In this document: one piece after another, positions 34,541-42,997 of the stretch
Layout: each line of letters opens with the position of its first letter
Numbering within the stretch: position 1 is the first letter of the stretch
Assembly (NCBI GenBank): GCA_001931535.1
Contig: CP016211.1
Coordinates: 15,701,501-15,765,500, forward strand
Reading direction: 5' to 3'
DNA: 64,000 nt
Origin: Minicystis rosea
Lineage (GTDB): Bacteria; Myxococcota_A; Polyangia; Polyangiales; Polyangiaceae
The notes under the pieces: model-generated
Databases searched by the model: none
Seen by the model: the letters and a program-made list of their open reading frames with translations, nothing else
What the model was told of the DNA's origin: nothing
Position numbers and translations under genes: made by a program

Positions 34541-35854
34541 TCACCCCCACGCGCCGAGCTGCTTGTTGAGCTCGCGCTTGACGTCCGCGAGCCTCCCCAG
34601 AAGCTCTGCCTCCGTGACGTCCGCGCCGCTCCCGAAGCGCCGCAGCTTCACTTCCCCGGTCGTGTCGTCGACGTCGGCGTAGAGCTGGTCGAGCTTCAGG
34701 GCGTCCACGCGCGCCTGCGCCTCGGCCCGCTGCTTCGGGTCGGTGATCTCGTCCACCCTCCAGCGCAGCTTGCGCAGCGCGACCTCGAAGCTCTTGAGCA
34801 CGCTGGCCGCGGCATCGGCCTGGCCCATGGCCTTGCGGTGCGCCCTGACGCGCGCCTTGTCGTCCGCCGTCGCGGCATCGGTCCGTGCGCGGGTGACGGC
34901 GACGCGGCCGCGGCAAGCCTCGGCGACGGCCGCGACGAGCTCGGGCAGATAGGGCTCCATGGCTGGATGCACGGAGAGGGTGATCTCGTCGCCGCCGAAC
35001 AGCACGAGCGGCACGCCCTCCCGGTGGAGCTGAGCGAGCGCGGAGAGCTTCTCGGGGTTCGGGGCCGTCCGCTGATCGCGCATGGTCCTCTGCCGTAGCG
35101 TCTCGTAGACGCGGTGGATGTCGGAGAGGGCTTCCCGGCGGCGCACGACGAGGGGCTCGTCGACGCTGACGGCGACGTCGAACAGCGCCTGTCCCGAGAG
35201 CTGCTGGGCGCTGATGGTGTGCATGCCCTTCGCATAGGCCCTCATCGCGTCGACGCCGAAGTCGATGATGTCGGCGTTGAGGAGGATCCGGTCCGAGTGG
35301 GTGCGCGCCCGCTCGTAGAACCCGACCTCGGAGCCCGTTTCCATCTGCGCGACGAGCTCGTTCCGCAGGTCGTGCGTCAGCATCTCGTGGACGTCCCCGG
35401 GCTCGACCGGCTTGCCCGAGCGCAGCTTGTCCAGCATCTCCTGCGCCTCGAGCATGCGGTCCGGGAGCGTTCCGGCCGCCTCCTCGCGGGTGAAGCGCTT
35501 GATGTAATCGAGCGCGTTGATGCGATCCATGTACCGCTTGACGCGCTCGAGCTGCCAACGCTCCGTCACGTCGAGCTTCTCCTCCTTGATCTTGTCCTTC
35601 CGGACGTCGCGGAGAACGTCGGGGTTGGGCAGCAGCTCGTCCCCCTCTGCCCTGAAGATCTTCATGGGTAGCTCATCGATCGTGAGGCGGTTGCCCGCCT
35701 TCAGGATCTCGGTGCGCGACGCGTCGACGCCCTCGGCGAATTCGAGGAACCGCCTCTCGTCGAACATGTGGCCGCGCGCGTCGCCGCCCACCGCGTCCTG
35801 CGCCGCCTTCTCGCCGCCGCTGCGGACCATGACCGCGGCCTTGGCAGCGTTCAT
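34541..35854 (-). CDS. GGDEF-like (nucleotide cyclase fold) protein in the second leader module
   Basis: A 437-residue protein whose ATG (35854) overlaps the stop of the upstream gene (ATGA). The N-terminal half is helical and charged. The C-terminal half has the layout of a GGDEF domain: a first strand with acidic residues (LLNADIIDFGVDAMR, ~191-205), a middle helix, and LFGGDEITLSVHP (GGDE at 287-290), followed by a helix and RVAVTRA strand. A long coiled-coil-like tail follows to the C-terminus. Metal-binding acids and the GGDE turn are present, so cyclase activity is possible; the helical insert makes it far from standard diguanylate cyclases. Coupling with a leader-type protein suggests it acts with that protein, as cargo or toxin. 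Confidence 0.7.
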   Translation of the reverse strand: MNAAKAAVMVRSGGEKAAQDAVGGDARGHMFDERRFLEFAEGVDASRTEILKAGNRLTIDELPMKIFRAEGDELLPNPDVLRDVRKDKIKEEKLDVTERWQLERVKRYMDRINALDYIKRFTREEAAGTLPDRMLEAQEMLDKLRSGKPVEPGDVHEMLTHDLRNELVAQMETGSEVGFYERARTHSDRILLNADIIDFGVDAMRAYAKGMHTISAQQLSGQALFDVAVSVDEPLVVRRREALSDIHRVYETLRQRTMRDQRTAPNPEKLSALAQLHREGVPLVLFGGDEITLSVHPAMEPYLPELVAAVAEACRGRVAVTRARTDAATADDKARVRAHRKAMGQADAAASVLKSFEVALRKLRWRVDEITDPKQRAEAQARVDALKLDQLYADVDDTTGEVKLRRFGSGADVTEAELLGRLADVKRELNKQLGAWG

Positions 35855-36798
35855 CTTGGCCCGAGCGCGGCCGCGTACGCCTGCTTGGCGGTCTCGACGC
35901 CGCCCGCGATCGCGGCCATGCCGAACTGCACGTCGAAATGAAACTCGTCGCGGCCTTCCGCGCGCACGTCGCGGCGTAGCTCCTCGATGTTGTCCACGCG
36001 CGCCTTCGCGTCCTTGTATTGCTCGCCGTCCTGGTTGCCGGACGCGGCGTTGCGCTCCTCCGTCCAGTGCGCCTCGCCCTCCTCCAGCGTCTCGAGGAGC
36101 AGGTCGTACATCCGGCGGTCGGCTTCGCGCATGGCTTTGCGCATGAGCCCTTGGAGGCGCGCCTCGTCGGTGATGTTCGTGGTGAGCGTCACGCTCTTGT
36201 ACGACTGCTCGACGACGCTCATCCGCTCGCCCTCGCGGAGCGGCTGTCCCAGGAACGCCTTGGCGAAGACCTCGTTGCGCCGCGGCGCGAAGACGCTGTT
36301 GTTCAGCTCGTAGCCGACGAGCCTGTCGTTCATCGTCTTGACGCCGGTAGGCCCGCCGCCCGGCAGGAGGAGCATGACGACGGTGTTGGCCGTGCCCTCC
36401 CGCACCTGCCTGAAGATCTCGAGGTCCGGCACCTGCCGCTCGATCTCCCGCGCCAGGTGCTCGCGGCTCGCCGTTTCGCGCCGACTGTTCGTCTCCTTCG
36501 CGAGGTTCTCGAGGCTCTCCTCCGTCTCCTTGGACCGCCCCCATGGGCTCCTGTCGGCCTCGGCTGCGCTCTCCGCCACCGCTCCGCCATCGGCGGCCTT
36601 GGCCTGGATCACCGAGCCATCCCCTGCGCCCAGCATCTCCCGCGTGGCCCGGTTGCCCACCGTCCGCTGGAGCTCCAGCACGTGCGTCGACCACGAAGTC
36701 GGGCCCCGCGCCCCCCGATCACCTCGTGCCACCGGCTGCGCGCCGCTCCTCGCCCGCGCCCCAGCCGGCGCCCTCTGTGCCCTCGTCAGAGCGTTCAT
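35851..36798 (-). CDS. Leader-type (eCIS-associated-like) protein lacking the DUF4157 domain
   Basis: The start is ATG 36798, preceded by GGGAGG 4 bases upstream. Residues 1-70 closely match the DUF4157 protein at 4857-6872 (AQRAPAGARARSGAQP; STHVLELQRTVGNRATREML; VIQAKAA), but no HExxH follows. The rest (315 residues total) is helical with a Gly-rich turn (TVVMLLLPGGGPTGVKTMND) and Glu/Arg-rich segments. Its stop overlaps the start of the GGDEF-like gene; a -1 shift would fuse the two, so a split of an ancestral single protein is possible. Likely a targeting leader plus a different passenger. Confidence 0.75.
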   Translation of the reverse strand: MNALTRAQRAPAGARARSGAQPVARGDRGARGPTSWSTHVLELQRTVGNRATREMLGAGDGSVIQAKAADGGAVAESAAEADRSPWGRSKETEESLENLAKETNSRRETASREHLAREIERQVPDLEIFRQVREGTANTVVMLLLPGGGPTGVKTMNDRLVGYELNNSVFAPRRNEVFAKAFLGQPLREGERMSVVEQSYKSVTLTTNITDEARLQGLMRKAMREADRRMYDLLLETLEEGEAHWTEERNAASGNQDGEQYKDAKARVDNIEELRRDVRAEGRDEFHFDVQFGMAAIAGGVETAKQAYAAALGPR

Positions 36799-36910
36799 GA
36801 GGCCTCCCATCGATGCGTGCTCCTCTTCATCGAGAGGACGCTCGGGGGGCCGCGTTCGTGAGCCGCAAACGACCTCACCACCGTCGGGGACGAGGACTCG
36901 GCGCCGTTTT
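36799..36910 (-). promoter_or_regulatory. Upstream region shared with the DUF4157 locus
   Basis: Matches 6873-6975 in block order (CATCGA, GGACGCTCGG, GGCCGCGTTCGTGAGC, AAACGAC, CACCGTCGG). This is the second copy of the putative promoter/5' element. The remaining bases to 37208 show no gene. Confidence 0.55.
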
Positions 36911-37208
36911 CCCGGTGACCTGGCCGGCGAGATCCGCGATGTCGACAACGACCATCGCGGGGCCGACGCTACAGGAGCCCGCGCGTGCACGCGGAGCTGC
37001 GGGCGCGAGGCACGCGCGTCAGATGCGTGAAAGCGGCCTTCTGGCCCGACAGAACCGGTGATCAGCCTCCGCTTGGGGGAGGATCAAGGGCTTCCGAAAC
37101 AGGCCGTCCGTGTGCTCCATCGCGGCACAAAGCCATCTGGGATCATTGGGGGCGGTTTCCTTCTGTTGGCCACGGCACGTCCCCTCGAACCGCTCTCGCC
37201 GGCCACGA

Positions 37209-39254
37209 TCAGGAGGATGATGAAGTCTGCGGGTGGTGCCTTGGCAGCTCCACTTCGAACTGCGCGCCGGCTCCGGCGGCGCTCGTGCAGGAGAGTGTCC
37301 CGCCGTGAGCCTCGACGATGCTCCGCGCGATGTAGAGTCCGAGGCCCAGCCCGCCATAGAGCCGCTCGTCGGCCGCGCGCTCGAACAGGCCGAAGATGCG
37401 TGCCTGATCCTCCGGTGCGATCCCGACTCCGCTGTCCTCGACTCGAAGGCGCACCGACGTGGGGCCCGGCGACACGCTGAGGGTGATCGGCTTGCCCGCG
37501 CCGTAACGGAGGGCATTGGCGAGTAGATTGGTGACGACCTGCTCGATCCGCGGCGGGTCCACCTCGGCGACTGCCGCGCCCTCGGCGTGGAAGCGGATCG
37601 CGCACCGCACCTGCTCGGCCGCGGACGCAAAGCGGGCAACGACTTCGCGGACGAGCTCCGTGATGTCCGTGTCGAGGAACCGCGTCGCCATCGGCGCGGA
37701 GGAGCTCCGCGCAACATCGAGAAGCGCGTCGACGAGGCTCTTCAAACGATCCACCTGGCGCAGCAGCAGATCCAGCCGTGGTAGCCAGCGCCCAGCCGCG
37801 CCGGCCCGCTCGTGCTCGCGACGCAGCGCCTGGAGGCTCAAGCGAAGCGGCGTGAGCGGCGTCTTGAGCTCGTGTGAAGCTACTGCGACGAACACATCCC
37901 GGGCTCGAAGCGCTCGCTGGGCGGCCTCGAGAAGCTGGCCTCGCTCGGTGGCGAGCCCTTCCACACGCTGCCGTGCCTCGACGAGATCCGTGACGTCGAC
38001 ATCGACCCCGATGACACGTACCGGCCGACCGCCATCGTCCTTGAGAATGCGCGCGCGCTCGAGGAGCCAGCGGGTCGTCCCATCGGGCCAGAGCACGCGG
38101 TAGGTGAAATGGAGCTCGCCGGTCTCGAGGGCGCGCTGGATTTGCTTCTCGATCTTCGGAAGGTCCTCGGGGTGGACACACCGGCGCCACGCTTCGTAGG
38201 TGCCACCGAATCCGCCGGGCGGCAGGCCGTAGAGCGCTTCGGTCTCTCTGGCCCAGACGTCGACGTCCTCCTGCACCCGCCAGTCGAACCAGCCGCACCT
38301 GGCCGCCGAGAGTGCCAGCTCGAGCCGGACCTTGTGATCATGGAGCTCCTGTTCAGCGCGCTTGCGCTCGGTGATGTCCTGCACCACCGCACCGACGCCC
38401 AGGAGCTCCCCCTCCAGCCGCACGGGGTAATAGCTCGCGAGAAAGTCAGTGCGCACGCCCGGGGTCGAAGGACGCTCGCCGTTCCCCTCGACGTTGACGA
38501 TCGCTCGCCCCGTGGCGAGCACGGCTCGGTAATGATCGATGACGTCGGGCTCGATTCCCGGAAGGGCCTCGCCGAAGCGCCTTCCGAGGAAAGCCGTGGC
38601 CGGTGCGCCGTTCATCCGAGCAAGCTCGTCGTTCATGCGCACGAAGCAAAGGTCGCGATCCAGAAAAGCCAGCCCGATGGGCGCCGTCTGAAACAGCGTG
38701 TCCACCAGGGCCAACGACTCCCCCAGCTTGCGGTTGGCGAGGGCGAGCTCTCGAGTACGCTCCGCCACCTGGTTCTCGAGCACGGCGTTGAGCCGCGCAA
38801 GCTCCGCTTCAGCACGCTTCTGTGCAGAAATGTCGAGTGCGAAGAAGATGACCCGGTCCGAGGCGTCATCCTCGAGGAATGCGCCGCCGATGAGGACGGC
38901 GATGCGGCTTCCATCCTTCCGCACGTACTCTTTCTCGAACCGGCCCGTGGTCCCGGTTGCACGCAGACGAGCGATGGCGTCGTCGTCGACGGGATCCCAT
39001 TCGCGTGGCGTCAGGTCGCGCCAGTTGAGCTTGCCGGCGCGAACGTCCGCAGACGTATAGCCGACCATGTTGACGAAGGCTTCGTTGGCCTGGTCGATCC
39101 TTCCGTCGAGCCAGCCAACCGAGACGCCGAAGATGCCCGAGTCGACGAGGCAACGGTACCGCCTCTGGCGGCCAATCAGCGATCGCACCCGGCGTCGCTG
39201 TCTCAGCTGCCTGCGGCGCAAAGGGGGTCGAAGGGGTGGCCTCGATAAAAGCAT
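37209..39254 (-). CDS. PAS-PAS-PAS sensor histidine kinase
   Basis: Three PAS domains are read in order: YRCLVDSGIFGVSVGWLDGR onward, then FQTAPIGLAFLDRDLCFVRM, then a PAC-rich third (YEAWRRCVHPEDLPKIEKQI; FTYRVLWPDGTTRWLLERAR). HisKA follows with the phosphorylated His in VASHELKTPLTPLRLSLQAL, and HATPase with N (NLLANALRYGAGK), G1 (DSGVGIAPED) and G2 (GLGLGLYIARSIVEAHGG) boxes. It is cytoplasmic by sequence with no transmembrane segment. The frame is open to 39428; residues before the first PAS look non-coding, so the true start lies between the ATG at 39254 and a GTG at 39188. No response regulator gene is adjacent. Confidence 0.85.
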   Translation of the reverse strand: MLLSRPPLRPPLRRRQLRQRRRVRSLIGRQRRYRCLVDSGIFGVSVGWLDGRIDQANEAFVNMVGYTSADVRAGKLNWRDLTPREWDPVDDDAIARLRATGTTGRFEKEYVRKDGSRIAVLIGGAFLEDDASDRVIFFALDISAQKRAEAELARLNAVLENQVAERTRELALANRKLGESLALVDTLFQTAPIGLAFLDRDLCFVRMNDELARMNGAPATAFLGRRFGEALPGIEPDVIDHYRAVLATGRAIVNVEGNGERPSTPGVRTDFLASYYPVRLEGELLGVGAVVQDITERKRAEQELHDHKVRLELALSAARCGWFDWRVQEDVDVWARETEALYGLPPGGFGGTYEAWRRCVHPEDLPKIEKQIQRALETGELHFTYRVLWPDGTTRWLLERARILKDDGGRPVRVIGVDVDVTDLVEARQRVEGLATERGQLLEAAQRALRARDVFVAVASHELKTPLTPLRLSLQALRREHERAGAAGRWLPRLDLLLRQVDRLKSLVDALLDVARSSSAPMATRFLDTDITELVREVVARFASAAEQVRCAIRFHAEGAAVAEVDPPRIEQVVTNLLANALRYGAGKPITLSVSPGPTSVRLRVEDSGVGIAPEDQARIFGLFERAADERLYGGLGLGLYIARSIVEAHGGTLSCTSAAGAGAQFEVELPRHHPQTSSSS

Positions 39255-39612
39255 CGGTTGGGATGGCATGGGCGGGCGGTCACAGCCGAGACCGGCCCGA
39301 AGGGGTGAGCGTGTTGGTGTGGCACGTTGGATCGCGTCCCATCGATGTCTTGGGCCCATCTGCTGCCTTCGGAAGGACTGTGACCGCGCACTGTCGAGCT
39401 TCACGCGCGGCAGCGGGCGCACAGCCACCGGAATTGCCCACGGAGCGTCATTCCAAGCCCGGACGGCAATTCCGAGAAGGACGCCCGGATACGCGGACAG
39501 CGCGCTCGACGCCCGATGGCGTCGAGCTACTCGAGACTGGTCGAGAGCCGCGGCGTCGAGAAGAGCATGCAGATCGTGTCGACCAGCGGCGATCCGTGCA
39601 CCTGAAGCCCAG
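39255..39612. other. Gap between two histidine kinase genes
   Basis: No gene supported. Part may belong to the N-terminus of the downstream kinase if its start lies at 39428, but the Arg/Pro-rich reading there is shadow-like. Confidence 0.35.
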
Positions 39613-42186
39613 TCACGCCGCTCGCTCTTGAAACGCCGCCTTCACCGCGCCCTTGCGTGGGAGTTGCACGGTGAACGTCGTCCCCTCCACGGCCCTGCTG
39701 GAGACCGTGATCGTGCCGCCGTGCGCCCGAACGATCTCGCCGACGATGTAGAGCCCGAGGCCCAGCCCGCGCATCGCCGGCAGTTCGCCGCCGGGGGTGG
39801 CGCCGCGCTGGAAGGGCATGAAGATCGTCTTCTGCGCCCCCGGCGGGATCGGCGTGCCCGCGTTGTGCACCGCGAGCACGAGCTCGCCATCGCGCCCCTC
39901 GACCTCGACCCGCACGACGCTTGCGGAAGGGCTGTACGCGACCGCGTTCCCCGTCAGGTTGGCGACGACCTGCGCCATCCGATCTGGGTCGAGCTCCGCG
40001 CGCGTGTCTCCCTTGACCGAAATCGCGATCTCGCGGCCCGGGTGGGAAATCTCGAGCTCGCTCACCACCTCTCGGACGACATCGGCGAGGTCGGCGGGCT
40101 TGCGCGTGACGCCGATCCCACCGCCCTCGCGGCTGCGGGCGAGATCGAGCAGGTTGCCGATCATCCTGCCCATCCGGTCGACGGCACGCGCGATGCGGAC
40201 GACGGTGCGCATCCAGGTCGCCGGTGCGTTGCCGTTCTGCACCAGGGAGCCCGCCGCCGCCGCGACGACCGCGAGCGGTGCGCGCAGCTCGTGCGCGAGC
40301 ACGCCGATGAACCGCTCGCGAAACATCGCTTCCTGGCGCAGCTTCTCCTCGGCCTCTTTCAGCTCGGTCACGTCGGTGATGACCACGCCGACTGCGCGCG
40401 AGGTGCCGTCCACGTCGAGCACGGGGATGAAGCTGTCGAGATGATATTTCACCTTGCCGGAACCGGGGGGCAGCTCGCCGACGAGGAGCAGATCGATGAC
40501 CGGCTCGCCCTTCCGGAGGAGCTTGTCGAGCAGCGGCGCGATCTGAGCCTTGAACTCGGGCGGAACGACCTCGTCGAACGAACGGCCGACGATCTCGTCC
40601 GGCCCCATCCGCTCCCACCGAGCATAGACGGCGTTGACGCGGCGGAACCTCAGCTCCCGATCGAGGACGAGGAAGCCAACGGGGGACGCGTTGAGGAAGG
40701 CATCGAGCTCGGCGAGCGCTTCGCTTCGTGCCCGCAGCGCGGCCTCGGCCTGCCGATGGAGCCGGGCGTTGTCCAGCGCCAGCGCGGCGCGACGGCTGAT
40801 CTCCTCGGCCAGCACAAGGTGGCGCGCTTCGTAGCGCCGGTCCGGCCGGGTGCTGACGATGCCGAGCACACCGAGCGGGCGGCCGCGCGCGATGAGCGGC
40901 ACGACCATCAGCGACTGTACGCCGACCTTCGCGAAGGCAGAACGGTGCTCGGCGGCCTCCGGCCCCGTTCCGAGCCAGTCCCAGTCGCCGGGGACCTCGC
41001 TCACCAAGAGGGGCTTCCCGCTCCGGAGCACGCGCGTCGCGAGGCTGTTCCCGGTTGCCGTGGGCGCGAAGGCCAGGAGGCGCGCCGCCTCGTCGGCGCT
41101 GCGCGCGCCGGACGTCTCGGCGACCAGGCGGCTGAGCTCGCCGCGCTCATCCGTCTCGTCGATGGCGCAGCAGTCGGCGAGGTGCTGCACGACGATCCTG
41201 GCCAGGGTGCGGAGCGTGACGTCGAGGTCGAGCGACTCGATGAGCGTGGCCGTCACCTCCGACAGGATCCTCCTTGCCTGCTCCGCGCGTGCACGATCGG
41301 TGACGTCCACCTGGACGCTCACAGCGCCCGTGACCTCGCCTCGACAGCCGCGGGTCGGGAGCGCCGAAGTCAGGATGGTGCGGCGCACGCCGTCGAAGGC
41401 ATCGATCTCGAGCTCCTCCTCGATCGCCGGCTGGCCCGTCGCGAGCACGCGTTCGAACCTCCACTCGAAGGGCTTGCTCTCCTCGCCGGTACCCGCCCGC
41501 CATGCCCTGAAGACGCGATAGTCCTGCGCGCCCTGCGCAATGGGCATCGCGCCCCAAATCCGTTGAGCCGCCGCGTTGGTCTCGATCAAGCGTCCGTCGG
41601 CGTCCACCACGGCGATCCCCACGGGGAGCGCCGCGAGCACCGCGAGCAAGCGGCGGCGCTCGAGATCGAGCTGCTCCAGCAGAGCACGCGCGGCGTACTG
41701 GTCGCGGCGCGCGCGCAGGGCAGCGGTGAACTGCGTGACGAGCATCCAGCTCTCGAGCGGCCGCTCCACGAGGTGCACGTCGCCAACGGGCTGGAGTATC
41801 TCGACGAGGCGACGCATCCTCGGTCGCGCCTCGTCCCGCTCCACATCGGCGCATACCAGCAAGATCGGCAGGTCGGAACACGTCGGCTGCGCCCGGAGCG
41901 CATCCCGCAGCGCCTCGAGCTCGGCGGGCGAAAACGCCGCGTCCACGAGCACGGCCGCGCCCGCACCTTCCCCGATCGCCGCGCAGAGCGAAGACATGTC
42001 GGCGACGATCTCGGCAGCAAACCCGCCTTCAGTCGCTGCCACCGAGATGATCTCGGCGTCGCTCGCCGCGGGTGCGAGCGTCAGGATGCGTTCTGCGCGC
42101 CCAGCAGTCGGCCTACTCAGCTCGTCGGTTGCGCCACACCCGAAGGGGATGGCGCATGCCGCCTGCCCGGTGTGGTTTGGTTGCAT
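39613..42186 (-). CDS. Multidomain sensor histidine kinase (pseudo-receiver, PAS, GAF, PAS, HisKA, HATPase)
   Basis: The product from ATG 42186 is 857 residues. An N-terminal receiver-like fold is seen (~30-150: ILTLAPAASDAEIISVAATE; SDLPILLVCADVERDEARPR), but the acidic phospho-acceptor strand is altered (GAAVLVDAAFSP), so it may be a pseudo-receiver. Then PAS (VLAALPVGIAVVDADGRLIE), GAF (LRTLARIVVQHLADCCAIDE), PAS (FLNASPVGFLVLDRELRFRR), HisKA with LAHELRAPLAVVAAAAGSL and HATPase (NLTGNAVAYSPSASVV; GLGLGLYIVGEIVRAHGG). It is soluble. It is same-strand with the previous kinase, about 360 bases apart. The open frame beyond 42186 is decayed sequence. Confidence 0.88.
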   Translation of the reverse strand: MQPNHTGQAACAIPFGCGATDELSRPTAGRAERILTLAPAASDAEIISVAATEGGFAAEIVADMSSLCAAIGEGAGAAVLVDAAFSPAELEALRDALRAQPTCSDLPILLVCADVERDEARPRMRRLVEILQPVGDVHLVERPLESWMLVTQFTAALRARRDQYAARALLEQLDLERRRLLAVLAALPVGIAVVDADGRLIETNAAAQRIWGAMPIAQGAQDYRVFRAWRAGTGEESKPFEWRFERVLATGQPAIEEELEIDAFDGVRRTILTSALPTRGCRGEVTGAVSVQVDVTDRARAEQARRILSEVTATLIESLDLDVTLRTLARIVVQHLADCCAIDETDERGELSRLVAETSGARSADEAARLLAFAPTATGNSLATRVLRSGKPLLVSEVPGDWDWLGTGPEAAEHRSAFAKVGVQSLMVVPLIARGRPLGVLGIVSTRPDRRYEARHLVLAEEISRRAALALDNARLHRQAEAALRARSEALAELDAFLNASPVGFLVLDRELRFRRVNAVYARWERMGPDEIVGRSFDEVVPPEFKAQIAPLLDKLLRKGEPVIDLLLVGELPPGSGKVKYHLDSFIPVLDVDGTSRAVGVVITDVTELKEAEEKLRQEAMFRERFIGVLAHELRAPLAVVAAAAGSLVQNGNAPATWMRTVVRIARAVDRMGRMIGNLLDLARSREGGGIGVTRKPADLADVVREVVSELEISHPGREIAISVKGDTRAELDPDRMAQVVANLTGNAVAYSPSASVVRVEVEGRDGELVLAVHNAGTPIPPGAQKTIFMPFQRGATPGGELPAMRGLGLGLYIVGEIVRAHGGTITVSSRAVEGTTFTVQLPRKGAVKAAFQERAA

Positions 42187-42569
42187 ATCGAGGTTTCTTG
42201 AGCCCCAGGGCCGCCGCGCCAAGCTGGTCCTCGGACCTCGTGGCAGAGCGGCAACGTTCGCAGAGCGGTACCCGGATGAGCCCGAGCAAGCGGCGCGGTT
42301 CGGCCTGCCTCCGAGAGGCGCCTGCCCCGGCGACGTCGTATTCGCGCTGTCCACAATAGCGCGGTTGGCGTGTCCGCCGATACGTCGGCGGGCCCTTGCG
42401 ATCCGTGGCCGGATTACATCGATGGAAGTCGTCGCATGTGTTGAGTGTGTTCGGCTTGTTCGACAATGCTTCGGAGCACCACGACGGACGCAGCGAGCTG
42501 ATGCTCGGCGACGCTCTCGTAGGCCGGCGCGCTCTCGAGCGCGGTTTACGATGCTTCCTCGATGCGCGG

Positions 42570-42780
42570 GAAAACAAGACGCAACCGTCGATCTACTGCC
42601 TCGTCTCACCGGACGGCGTGGTGCCCAAGGACCACCCCATCCGCAAGAACAAGGCGCTCGCCGACGACGTGCTCCGGGAGATGTCACCCCTGTTCGATCG
42701 CATGTCGGGCACAACGGGCGGCCCTCGATCCCGTCCGAGCAGCTTTTGAGCAGCTCGGCTACAACCTGCTCTCTTGAATT
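42570..42780 (+). pseudogene. N-terminal fragment of a DDE transposase (IS5/IS1182-like), frameshifted
   Basis: The plus strand reads LVSPDGVVPKDHPIRKNKAL, then ADDVLREMSPLFDRMSG, matching the conserved N-terminus of IS5/IS1182-type transposases ('VPxDHPLR...ALxxLSPxFD'). At about 42715 the frame shifts: the next frame gives GRPSIPSEQLL, the expected continuation, and then coding ends. The rest of the transposase and any terminal repeats are absent, so this is a relic. Confidence 0.7.
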
Positions 42781-42985
42781 GCCGACGATGCGACAGAACG
42801 TGTCGTTGATCAGCAGGAGCCGTGATCCACCGGAACCACACGCCCTTCTCGACCTCGACCCCATACCCACGGAGCTGGTTCACCGTCAGCTTCCGGAAGA
42901 GGCAATACACACGGAGCTGCTCGTGCTCGAGAATTGCCTGGCGTTGGCACATGTCGGCGACAGTCGCGCTCGTGCCTTCCTTCAC
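42744..42985 (-). pseudogene. Fragments of a PAS-type sensor gene
   Basis: Minus-strand frames give GSRLLLINDTFCRIVGNSRE at about 42766-42825, a typical PAS core, and in another frame VYCLFRKLTVNQLRGYGVEV, then EKGVWFRWITAP, at about 42820-42920. They read as adjoining parts of one gene broken by an indel. It lies next to the transposase relic, consistent with insertion damage. Assignment is by pattern only. Confidence 0.45.
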
Positions 42986-42997
42986 CCCGAAGTTGCG

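Noticed and set aside
39067..42201. 1044-residue plus-strand frame
   Set aside because: Antisense to the histidine kinases, whose H, N and G boxes are intact on the minus strand.
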